NCBI RefSeq assembly: GCF_019703515.2
Contig: NC_059347.1
Coordinates: 23,055,501-23,119,500 of the forward strand
Length of the DNA: 64,000 nucleotides
Direction of reading: 5' to 3'
Source: Myxocyprinus asiaticus
Taxonomy: Eukaryota; Chordata; Actinopteri; Cypriniformes; Catostomidae
Each line of letters starts with the position of its first letter. The first letter of the stretch is position 1. The position numbers and the translations under genes are program-made. This document shows, piece after piece, positions 20,871-30,269 of the stretch. The notes under the pieces are model-generated. The model ran no database searches. It worked only from the letters and a program-made list of their open reading frames with translations, and was not told where the DNA came from.

Positions 20871-22774
20871 CAACATCAGACACAACATTAAAACCACCTG
20901 CCTAATATTGTGTATGTCCCAATGTGCCACCAAAACAGCGCCAACCCGCATCTCAGAATAGCATTCTGAGATGCTATTCTTCTCACCACAATTGTACAGA
21001 GCGGTTATCTAAGTTACCGTAGACTTTGTCAGTTCAAACCAGTCTGGCCATTCTCTGTTGACCTCTCTAATCAGCAAGGCGTTTCTGTCCACAGAACTGC
21101 CGCTCACTGGATGTTTTTTTGTTTTTGGCACTAGGGCTGCGCAATTAATCGTATTTTAATCGTGATCACGATTTCTACCTCTCACGGTTAATTAAGCGTA
21201 ATCATCTGTGATATTAGTGAGCTGGCAAACAGAAGGTGTCAGCCAGTTAAAGTTGCAAATTGTTGTTCATTTTAATTATAGGCTGTGTCTACAGATGGTA
21301 GATCAATTCACAAGCTCTTTCCTAGTCCGTTTTCACCTCACCTGACCAATCATGCTCTCTTCAGAATTTCGCTACTGACCAATCACTGTTTCTTTATCGA
21401 GCACGCGCTGAAATGCAGAACCGCCCCGCAGATTATTACGAATCTCGTATGTGCGGTGCACGAGAATAATGCTACGAATTTACCTCAGTTGCACATTTGC
21501 CTAATTCCAAATATATTTGGCCATAGCAAGTATGTAACAAATCTAAAGTAACCCCAAGGCTTAGGGGTTATGTGGAGTGAGGAAGAGACGAGAGCATTTC
21601 TCCATGTATGGAAGGAGCACAAAACGCAACTGTCAGCTCTGCTGGTAACACATGGAAACAACACTGTCTTCATTCAAAATAAAAGGCTTGGTAAAATAAT
21701 TAGGCTTCCTTCAAAATAGACGCTTGAGACTGTATAGCAATTCTGCGCACTCAATTTTTACAGAAATATATTACTATTAGCCTATATATTACTGTAGGGT
21801 TTGGTGATGTAATAATAATGTTAATAATAACAATAATAATTTAAAGAATGGATCTTAAAAGAGGATGCAAGTGTAAACATCTGAGTAACTGTTTCTATTA
21901 GCAGTAAAGAATGGGCAAAACATGCCTTAATTTTGGTCAAATGGAATCATTTACTAGTTTGTCATTCTAACAACTTGTTTAAAATGAGAGCTACTGTTTA
22001 ATGTAATTTTATGTTTTTTGTTATTTTAGAATCAATATCTAAGCAGTGGCAACAGTATTTATTTACTTTTTTGTTCAAATTGTGCAGCCCTGTAATTAAA
22101 TAAAGTTTTCAAATAACAGAATAATTGTGATTAAAAGTTTGAGCAAAATAATCGTGATTATCATTTTCACCATTATCGTGCAGCCCTATTTGGCACTATT
22201 CAGAGTAAATTCTACAGTAGAGGCTGTTGTGCGTAAAATCCCAGGAGATCAGCAGTTACGGAAATACTCAAATCAGCCCATCTGGCACCAACAATCATAC
22301 CACGATCCAAATCACTGAGATCACATATTTTCCCCATTCTGATGGTTGATGTGAACATTAACTGAAGCTCCTGACTGTATCTGCATGATTTTATGCATTG
22401 CACTGCTGCCACACGATTGGCTGATTAGATAATTGCATGGATGATTGTTGGTGCCAGATGAGCTGGTTTGATTATTTCTGTAACTGCTGATCTCCTGGGA
22501 TTTTCACGCACAACAGTCTCTAACATTTTCTCAGAATGGTGCCAAAAACAAAAAAATATCCAGTGAGCAGCAGTTCTATGGATGGAAATGTCTTGTTGAT
22601 GAGAGAGGTCAACAGAGGATAGCCAGACTAGTTCGAACTGACAAAGTCTACAATAACTCAGATAAGCACTCTGTAAAGTTGTCATGAGAAGAATAGGGTT
22701 GGCACTGTTTTGGCGGCACTAGGGGGACCTACACAATATTAGGCAGGTGGTTTTAATGTTGTGGCTGATCGGTG
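20871..22774. mobile_element. Palindromic (fold-back) Tc1/mariner-derived element, copy 1 (third layer)
   Basis: TA flanks at 20869-20870 and 22775-22776. The ends read CACAACATTAAAACCACCTG and the inverse GGTGGTTTTAATGTTGTGG, followed inward by 'cctaatattgtgt' on both sides. Long inverted arms include 'caccacaattgtacagagcg' and 'gaactgacaaagtctacaat'. The same element, without the inner insertion, is at 32306-32954. A hAT-type element at 21132-22188 interrupts this copy, and the unrelated-looking part about 22200-22450 is spacer not shared with the short copy. No transposase frame is present. Confidence 0.85.
21132..22188. mobile_element. hAT-type non-autonomous element, 1057 bp (fourth layer)
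   Basis: The ends are TAGGGCTGCGCAATTAATCG and, inverted, TAGGGCTGCACGATAATGG. The exact 8-bp duplication TTTGGCAC flanks it at 21124-21131 and 22189-22196. Joining the flanks restores the fold-back element's spacer ('tttttggcactattcagag'). Internal frames show no transposase signature. Confidence 0.92.
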
Positions 22775-22782
22775 TATATATA

Positions 22783-23313
22783 CACTACCGTTCAAAAGTC
22801 ACTTACTCATTCTTTATTTTTTATTTTTTAGAATAATAGTAAAGTCAACACAACTATGGAATAATAGAAATGGAAATATAGGAATTATGTTATGACTAAA
22901 ATAAATCTCAAATAAATCAAAACTGCTTATATTTTAGCATCTTCAAAGTAGTCACCCTTTGCCTAGAATTTGCAGACATGTACTCTTGACATTTTCTCAA
23001 CCAACTTCTTGAGGTATCACCCTGGGATGCTTTTTAAACAGTATTGAAGGAGTTCCCATCTGTATGCTGGGCACTTATTGGCTGCTTTTCTTAATTATTC
23101 GGTCCAAGGCATCAATTTCAAAAACTTTTTTTTATTTATTTATTTTTTATAAAATTTTAGTTTTGTAATGAAATAAATGAATATGGTGTCACAATTATAT
23201 TTTTGTCTACAAAACTAATTTCAAACATTTAAGTATACGCCTTCAGATCAAAAGATTTTTAAGATCATGAGAAACATTTCAGGCAAGTGACCCCAAACTT
23301 TTGAACGGTAGTG
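22783..23313 (+). mobile_element. Tc1-like MITE with CACTACCGTTCAAAAGT ends, complete copy
   Basis: The ends are CACTACCGTTCAAAAGT at 22783 and its near inverse ACTTTTGAACGGTAGTG ending at 23313. TA lies before the left end (22781-22782), but the right side reads TT. The interior is about 530 bp without coding capacity. An opposite-orientation, truncated copy is at 56422-56866. Confidence 0.85.
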
Positions 23314-23842
23314 TTTATTTAATGTTCCATCAGTGAAATGATCCAAAAAACTTTAAACAACAGTAAAACCCATTGGAGTCTGTAAGTCTTTCCTTCACTG
23401 CATTGTTGTTATTCTCGCAAAAATTAAAGATGGCGCTACTGTGAATAAGGTCAATATCTCCTGTTGTGTTCCATGGAAGAAAGAAAGTCCTAAGAGTTTG
23501 GACCAACATTAGGGTAAGACAATAATGAGAGAATTTTAATTTATGGGTGAACTATTCCTTTAACTGGTGTATTTTCTTTATTTTCTTGTAGCTGCTAGTG
23601 TACATATTGTCAAAAAAAAAAAAAAACTTAGCCTCACCATTTAGTCATTTATAGAATTAAATTGAATCCTCATCCTCTTTGGTAAAAATGGTGTGTTGTT
23701 TTCTGTTTTTTTTTATTTCCAAAAAAAAAAACAAAAAAACATGGCTCACCCACTCAGTGTTTTGCTAATTATAGCTTGAAAATGGGTTTGACAGTATACT
23801 GTATTTTCCAGATGTAAATATATATACATGAATAGTAATTTT

Positions 23843-24272
23843 TTTTTTTTCTCCCAATTTGGAATGCCCAATTCCCAATATGCTTTTTTTTTTAAGTCCT
23901 CGTGGTCACGTAGTGATTTGCCTCAGTCTGGGTGGCGGAGGACGAAACCCAGTTGCCTCTGCGTCTGAGATCATCAACCCGTGCATCTTATCACGTGGCT
24001 TGTTGAGCACGTTGCCATGGAGACATAGCGTGTGTGGAGGCTTCACGCCATCCGCCACGGCAACCACACTCAACTCACCACGTGCCCCACCAAGAACGGA
24101 CCACACAGTGATCACGAAGAGGTTACCTGTGACTCTACCCTCCCTAGCAACCGGGCCAATTTGGTTGCTCAGGAGACCTGGCTGGAGTCACTCAGCATGC
24201 CCTGGGATTTGAACTAGGGAACTCCAGGGGTGGTAACCAGCGTCTTTACCACTGAGCTAGCCAGGCCCCCAT
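23843..24272 (-). mobile_element. tRNA-derived SINE, near full length (copy 3)
   Basis: Minus-strand SINE with tRNA-like head at about 24270 (complement of GGGATTTGAACTAGGG and of CACTGAGCTAGCCAGGC). It aligns along its whole length to 715-1131. A 16-bp near-perfect target duplication flanks it: CATGAATAGTAATTTT at 23827-23842 and CATGAGTAGTAATTTT at 24273-24288, with one mismatch. Frames inside it are not genes. Confidence 0.92.
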
Positions 24273-24288
24273 CATGAGTAGTAATTTT

Positions 24289-25941
24289 AATCATCTTAAA
24301 TGATCTTAAGACTTTGCAAATTCTGAAATATCATTGGATGAGATAATGCCTACCTTAAATAATGATCCTCCACTAATAATTTATTCAAACAATCGATTTT
24401 TGAGCGTTTTTGAGAAGTGACCTGTACTTCATACTATTTATCAATTTTGGCAAAAGCAACTTTTACCGTATAGAAGCAAAGTCCAGAAAACATGTCTCAG
24501 AGTTAATTACCCTTATTGAAAATGATTTAGCATCATAACAGACCGGCAAAAAAATAAAACTTTTAGTGTTCCGAGAAACATTGCTCCCAGTGACAGGAAA
24601 AGCAAAAAGAAAGAGTGGGGGGCAAAAAATGGGAGATAGCAAAAAAGGAAGAGTGATTATGTATCGCCTGTCTTAGACAGTCAGTGGAACCATTACTATT
24701 CATTAAAATAACCTTCACTTTCAGGCACTGCCTCCGGTGTAAACAATCAACGTACAGTGTGTATGCGGAAAGTGGCTTCTCTGAAAAACATCCCCCTCCC
24801 CACCTTGTCAACACACATACACAAATGCACACACACCTCCCTCATCTCTTGTCTTTGCAAAGTAATTTGTAGAGGAGAAGATGATTGTTCTCCATCACAG
24901 TGACCCTGGCAGGCTTTGACGGCATGCATGCACAGATGAAGATGAATGCAGTGGAATCGGTGGACAGAGGGGGTGTTCAGCTTCTTTCAGGGCACATTGG
25001 TCCTAATGACGTGATTGATAGCTTGTCCCAGATCCGACGGGTGTCTCATTAATCAAGCTGCTGACTGAATCCAATCATTTGCTTCACCTGCACACTGACG
25101 GACAGGGAAGGATACAGGCACAGGTGCTGACAACCGGACGCTCACTGGCTGGGCTGTCCAGGGCCTTGCCGCTTCTCACGGTGTCATTGAAGCTAAAGGC
25201 CTGCCTGACAGGCAACAATTTCCTTGTCACTTTGTGATTGAAAAAAAAAAAAAGAAAAGGAAGGCAGAGGAAAGTGGGGGGAAACAATAAACCGGGGGTA
25301 TATCCGATGGGAAGGGTGGTGAGGGTGATGAGGCATGTTGGATAGAAAGGAAGGGCTCAGGGATGGGTATATTCAGGGGACCTTGAGGTTACAGTAGTGG
25401 CACTGTGTCTCTTACACTTGATCGGTCCTTTCTCTTGCCTTCATTTTTTCCATTGTCTCTGTTTCCCTTTTTTATAAGTCAACCCAAAGGAACTTTATGT
25501 AGAAATACATCAGGGTCCAAAAGTCTGACATTGATAACCTGGATAAAATAAATTGATTTTGGGTTATCACTTGAAATGAATAAGACATAAATGAAAGATT
25601 CTGTACTATTTTTAGGTCACTTATCAAATGTAAGTCAGTTTGTGATATTCACCATGTTAACTCCTTTGCAATATTTCAACAAATCCAAATAGTAATATTA
25701 CAAGATGCTCTTTGGAACATTCTCAAATCAAGCTGAGATAACATGGATCATCAGGTTGTGGAGTCCATGCCAGCTTGAGTGCATGCAATCAATAAAGCAA
25801 AAACTAAGAGTGTCTGAAATTCATGTTAATTTTCAGTCAGTTTTTCAGCTTTTTCCTCACATTGTTATGCTAATGATGTAATGAATAAAATATAATTCAA
25901 TATATGTCATAGTATATGATAATATAACAATAAAAGCTGGC
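24289..25941. other. Intron DNA, no gene recognised
   Basis: No exon or transposon end is seen. The stretch about 24900-25240 is non-repetitive with motifs such as 'tgacgtgattgatagcttg' and 'tctcattaatcaagctgctg' that would suit a conserved noncoding element, which is a guess. A-runs occur at 25240-25252. Confidence 0.4.
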
Positions 25942-26181
25942 TGTAACACAGTTAAAGGGAAATGAGGAGGCGAGAACCGGCTTAACAATATAAATAATAT
26001 TTTAATAATAAACTTAAGCAAAAAGACAAACACACACAGGTGTCGGGCAGCTGCCCGTAACTCTCTCTCTCTCTGTCGCACTGCCGTCTCTGGTTGCCTT
26101 TATCCCTCTCAGGCTTGATCACCCTAATTAGGGGCCGGGTGTGCGGAATCACGGCCCGGCCCCGCCCTCCACCCTGCCACA
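25942..26181 (-). mobile_element. Putative solo LTR
   Basis: Read on the minus strand the segment starts TGTGGCAGGGTGGAGGGCGG and ends TGTGTTACA, with the TG...CA ends of a long terminal repeat. The flanking pentamers CTGGC (25937-25941) and CTGTC (26182-26186) agree at four of five positions, as a decayed target duplication would. No internal retroelement sequence adjoins it, so recombination between two LTRs is the likely origin. The GC-rich minus-strand start and A/T-rich end with (GA)n in between are typical of fish LTRs I have seen. Confidence 0.65.
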
Positions 26182-26451
26182 CTGTCATTTTAAATTCCAT
26201 TTAAACCTGGATATAAACAATGTTTTAGGATTTTTAGTTATTACTTGAAATGATTCAATTAGGAGCAAATGAAAAATAGAAGCATTTTCACTTTTGGACC
26301 CAACTGTGCATTGGTGGCAAACCATGTTAACAACTGTACATACAGTTCTTAGAATTGGTTAAATTTAATTATATAATACATTTTATATAAATATAATACG
26401 CTTTGTGTACGTTTCACGTTGATCTCTCCCCTTTCTGTGTCCCTCCATCAG
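26182..26451. other. Intron 3' end upstream of exon 5
   Basis: Ordinary AT-rich sequence ending in the polypyrimidine tract CTCTCCCCTTTCTGTGTCCC and the acceptor CAG at 26449-26451. Confidence 0.5.
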
Positions 26452-26608
26452 TGTATTTGAGCGCATTGAGAGCAGCCCGGCGCAGGAGAGGATGGGGCCC
26501 ACTGAACTGACTGAGCATAAAATAAGGCAGTTGCTGCTGGAGCTGTGCCATAGAGCAGGTGGCAGCCAGCACCTACGGCAAATCCATCACAGCATCCAGC
26601 TCAATGAG
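26452..26608 (+). CDS. kiaa0825: KIAA0825-like gene, coding exon 5 of 7 seen in window
   Basis: The acceptor CCCTCCATCAG ends at 26451 and the donor GTAGCG begins at 26609. One leading base completes Ser, then 52 whole codons follow to phase 0. It encodes VFERIESSPAQERMGPTEL, then EHKIRQLLLELCHRAGGSQ, then LRQIHHSIQLNE. The 'ELCHRAGGS..LRQIHHSIQLNE' block is the part I most strongly associate with KIAA0825. It is much more GC-rich than its flanks, as coding DNA often is here. Confidence 0.93.
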
Positions 26609-26877
26609 GTAGCGAATTGCTGTTTTTCACCAAGCAATTAGATGGCTGTTAGCCTGAGGCAGACAGTGTGACCTGAAGCTGAGGGCAACGCCTGTTCAAA
26701 GCTGCTGTGCAGAGACAGAGCTGCTGTTGACCCTCTTATGGTGGAAACAGCCTTGACCTGATTGAAAGAACGATGAGAAGACGGAAAGAGATTTATCTTA
26801 AAGATCAAAATGACAGAAATAATGAGAAAGGGGTTCACAAATTAGCAGAAGTCTTAAAATAACTCCTGAATTGAACT

Positions 26878-28110
26878 AAAGGGATAGTTAAAGCAAAAAA
26901 TAATAATTCTGACATCATTTATTTACCCTCATGTTGTTTCAAACCCACATGACTTCTTTCTTCCACAAAAGCAGATGTTAGGCAAGATGATCATGCTGCA
27001 GTTTTCCATAAAATGAAAGTGAATGGTGACCAGAACTGTCATGCTCCAAAAATGATAAAAAGCACCATGAAGGTATAATAATATCATTCCATATAACTTG
27101 TGCGCTGTTTTCAAAGTCTTCTGAAGTCATAGGATAGCTTTGCGTGAGGAACAGACTAAAAATTGTGAATAAGATTTGGGTAATATTTTACAATATTGTT
27201 GAATTAATTAACATTTTACCTATAGTACATTAGTTGAACTAACAATGAAAACACTTTTTCCCTACTTATTGATCTTGTTTAAAGTTTAGTTCAATCAACA
27301 GCATTTGTGGCATAATGTTAATTACCACAAAAATAATTTTGACTTGTCCCTCCTTTAAAAAAAAAAAAAAAGGAAAAATCGAGGTTACAGTGAGACACTT
27401 AAAATGGAAGTGAATGAGGCCAATTTCTGGAGGGTTTAAAGGCAGAAATGTGAAGCTTGTAATTTTATAAAAGCACTTACATTAATCCTTTTGTTAAAAC
27501 TTGTGTATTATTTGATCTGTAAAGTTGTTTAAATCGTAATTTTTACTGTCATTTTAGGGTTTGTTGACATTATATTGTCATGGCAACGGAGTAGGTCAGT
27601 AAGTGATTTTATCACACTAAAATCATGTTTACACTCATTGTTATGTCTTGTGGCTATATTTTGAAACTGAGTATTTTTTAAAAAAAAACAGAAAAAAAAA
27701 AACAATTGGCCCCCATTCACTTCCATTGTAAGTGCCTCACTGTAACCCAGATTTTTGCTTTTTTAAAGAAAAGGAGGAGCAAGAAGAAATAACACAACTC
27801 ACAACTCAGTGAATAAAAATGTACATTTTGTTTTTTGCCTCACAGAAAGATATCTTATGAATACTTCGAAAATAGCACACATGTTGTATTAACTACTTAT
27901 TTGATTGTTTTTGTTATTTTTTGGAATTTCACTTCCCCTGGTCTCCATTCACTTTCATTGAATGTAGAACAGCAGTGTCAGCATTCTCTTAAACCTTTCC
28001 TTTTGGGTACCATGAAAAAAGAAAGTAATACGGGTTTGGAGTTACAGTACATGAGGGTGAGTAACTAATTACACAATTTTCTTTTTTTGGGTGAACTATG
28101 CCCTTAAAAA
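26878..28110. repeat. Fish dispersed hairpin repeat (GGATAGTT...-type), interrupted
   Basis: The left part starts AAAGGGATAGTTAAAGC at 26879 and includes 'gaaagtgaatggtgacc'. The right part (27820-28110) contains 'cattcactttcattgaatg' and ends with TGGGTGAACTATGCCCTTA. These are inverted partners of one hairpin family that also occurs at 20501-23563, 39924-40090, 50641-51540 and 53660-53950. A separate fold-back element occupies the middle. Confidence 0.7.
27375..27760. repeat. Fold-back element inside the hairpin repeat
   Basis: Inverted arms are visible: 'atcgaggttacagtgagac' with 'aatggaagtgaatgaggcc' at 27378-27421, and 'ggcccccattcacttccatt' with 'cctcactgtaacccagat' at about 27707-27752. 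The spacer contains no coding sequence. A/T runs flank both arms. Confidence 0.75.
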
Positions 28111-28616
28111 TTGAATGAATGTTTAAGAGGTTAAACTCTTTTTCACAGAGAGATATAGCACACAAACTACACTTAAACTATACTTTTGTACCCCTTGCTC
28201 TACTTAAGAACAATAAGAATGCATCTTGGGAAATTAGTACAACTCTCTCTTAAGTCTGTTCTTGAGAACTGTGGTTCTTTGTGCTATATCTATACATATC
28301 TTTGTCCTCTTCCAATGTCCTGTTTTCAAATCCTATTCCTAGATAGACTGATTAATTTCTACCATTGTCGGCCAATTATTCAGGGAATAGAAAGGAAAGA
28401 AATGTCCATTATGTCCAAAATTGAGTGCGCAATAATTGTTGAAATGTTCTAATTTGTCCAGTGATGTGTTTAACAAGCCTGTAGAGATTCAATGTTAATT
28501 TGACCATTTGAATAGTAATTTAGTTTTGCTTAATGCAGTCTAATAATACAACTTGTCTAGACATGTCCAGGTTTCTGTGAATTTTCCCATTCAGGAACAA
28601 TGGAATGTATTTTGAG

Positions 28617-28832
28617 GAAGTTCGCTGCATACCTGACCCTTTCACATGTTTTTTGGATTCTGTTTTGAAGGCATTATTGAGGTCCGTCCTAACACCTCTT
28701 CCGGAGACTAATACAGACTCTCCTTTAGGACCTGTCAGTTTCTCATCTGAAGCAAACGGTCCTTCCTGCCATATATCCCAGTTCAGCCCTCTCACTGAGT
28801 TTAATTCTATCGGCTGTAACAACTTTGATCAG
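28617..28832 (+). CDS. kiaa0825: KIAA0825-like gene, coding exon 6 of 7 seen in window
   Basis: This phase 0 to phase 0 exon of 72 codons encodes EVRCIPDPFTCFLDSVLKAL, PLPETNTDSPLGPVSF and, at the end, FSPLTEFNSIGCNNFDQ. The donor GTTGGT begins at 28833. The start is the weak point. The better-looking acceptor CCCATTCAG (ends 28594) would put the exon in a frame with a stop after six codons when joined to exon 5. The AG at 28615-28616 gives a continuous frame with exon 5 (LNE|EVRC) and is chosen. The segment is less conserved-looking (Ser/Pro-rich) until the end. The 'F..IG...F.Q' ending before a W-x-W exon fits what I recall of KIAA0825. Confidence 0.75.
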
Positions 28833-30174
28833 GTTGGTTCTTTTCTATTTACCGTATTTTAACTTTTCAGCCTTCCAATACACTAAGCTGAGGTGCCACA
28901 AGTACTCCTCAATACTTGTCATTTACGTAAATTTTATTTAAAGCACTTCGTTAAAGCGTGAACTACTTCTCTTCTGTACTCTTTCACGCTCAAGCGAGTG
29001 TAACTTTTTGTCAAGGCCACCAGTCAAGGTGAATATGAGAGAGCGACTGAGAGACTTTAAACTGCTTTTCTAGGACGAACTCGACAATTCTCCATAGGTC
29101 GCTCTGTCCCTAAGCAGTATTTTAGTGTGAAGGAGGCACAAAGAAAAACATTAAAAAAGGTTAACCAAAAGAGCAGGAAAAAAAAAAAAAAACACTTGAA
29201 AGGTGAACTCTTCAAGTGTGATATGGCTTTGAACAAAGGCTGAAAAAAGCATCCCTTGCGTGCTGAAGAAAGTGTAGGTTGAAGGTTTAATTACAAGAGC
29301 CATGGTCCTCTTTTAGCTTTCTCTTAAAGGTAGTATACGTTTTCTCTGCTCACGTCATGAGACTTTTTCGAGCGTCTTTGAAGTCAGAAAGTATGAAACC
29401 TATTTTTTTATTTATTTATTTATTTTTTATGAGAACTTTTCATTTATTATCTTATTTGGCTCAGAGTTTTGCATCTGTTAAAATGCAAGTTATTTTCCCC
29501 GTTGTTCAGAGCTAGCTGTGACGCTCTTAATCCCTTTTGTTTTCTTCTTATCACTTGTGCCTGCATTGCTTTGCATAAAACACCTTATTAAGGGGATGAT
29601 TAAAAAGCCTCCTCGCTTTCAGGTGGCTGTGCTGTTTGTCAAATCAAATGGAGGGAGAAAAAGCAAGTGCCGATCCATCAATCAGGCAGTTGGAGAACAG
29701 GAGGGGCTGGCACGTTCCTGTCCTTTTGTCAATAAAAACTCAACTCAAAGTTAAGAGTGACATTCTGGCTATCAAAGCAATCACATTTCATTTGGCTCCG
29801 TAACAAAGGGACGGTCCACTCATGCTCATGCACACAGTGTGTGTGTGTGGGGGGGGGGGGGGGGGTTTGGGGTGAAGGAAAACGTTGAGCGACTTGCCAC
29901 GAACAGCAGCGAGAAGAATAACGACTTCTCTCCCAAAATTGATTTATCTTTTTATAAATGATGGTACATCCCTCCCCAAATGGATTAATAAATTAATTGC
30001 TGTCTTATTGAAATAAAAAACTTCTTGTGTAGATATGATTGATATATCGGATTGGGGCAGCCTTGTCCGGGACCCCCTCCTCCTTGGTTCGTCCAGCCCA
30101 GCTGGAACAGTAATTTTCTGATCATATTAACTGTGATTAATAACGAACAATACTTGCTGCTCATTTATCAACAG
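28833..30174. other. Intron DNA between exons 6 and 7
   Basis: No repeats with clear ends. A run of about 17 G lies at 29849-29865 after (GT)n. The stretch about 29480-29760 lacks repeats and its 78-codon frame has no motif; it could be conserved noncoding sequence but this cannot be tested here. Confidence 0.4.
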
Positions 30175-30269
30175 GCTGCTATGGGTGAGAGGGAGTGGGA
30201 CTGGGCCCAACTGCTGCCAGCCTATCAGAGCATGAGTCAGGTGACTTTCACAACGCTGCTCGCGAACAG
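30175..30269 (+). CDS. kiaa0825: KIAA0825-like gene, coding exon 7 of 7 seen in window
   Basis: The acceptor is TTATCAACAG (ends 30174) and the donor GTAATG begins at 30270. It enters in phase 0 and leaves with two bases (AG). It encodes AAMGEREWDWAQLLPAYQ and then SMSQVTFTTLLAN, with a W-D-W motif followed by 'LLPAY', close to the C-terminus as I recall it for KIAA0825. At least one more exon must follow. I could not identify it between here and 64000, so it may lie beyond the window or be too short to see by eye. Confidence 0.9.

Larger units (their letters stand above)
20709..23452. mobile_element. TIR element inserted in the hairpin repeat (second layer)
   Basis: Perfect inverted ends of at least 23 bp are present: GACCTTATTCACAGTAGCGC... 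at 20709-20731 and its complement at 23430-23452. The tetranucleotide AATA flanks both sides (20705-20708 and 23453-23456). Its own sequence is about 20709-20868 and 23314-23452; the rest is two further insertions. No protein is encoded. A 4-bp duplication is not typical of hAT or Tc1, so I leave the superfamily open. Confidence 0.8.
20501..23563. mobile_element. Hairpin-type dispersed repeat, host of a nested insertion stack
   Basis: The outer ends are inverted copies: TTAAAGGGATAATTCAACCA at 20501 and the complement of GGTGAACTATTCCTTTAA ending at 23563. TTAA at both ends could be a target duplication or part of the ends. Left-arm blocks 'ctgtggaacaccaaaagagatg' (20590-20611) and right-arm 'gttgtgttccatggaagaaag' (about 23464-23484) are inverted partners, as in the uninterrupted hairpin at 53660-53930. 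All the sequence between 20709 and 23452 was inserted later. Confidence 0.8.

Noticed and set aside
29518..29754. 78-codon frame between exons 6 and 7 as an extra exon
   Set aside because: Exon 6 joins exon 7 in phase without it, no good acceptor precedes it, and the content does not resemble the rest of the protein.
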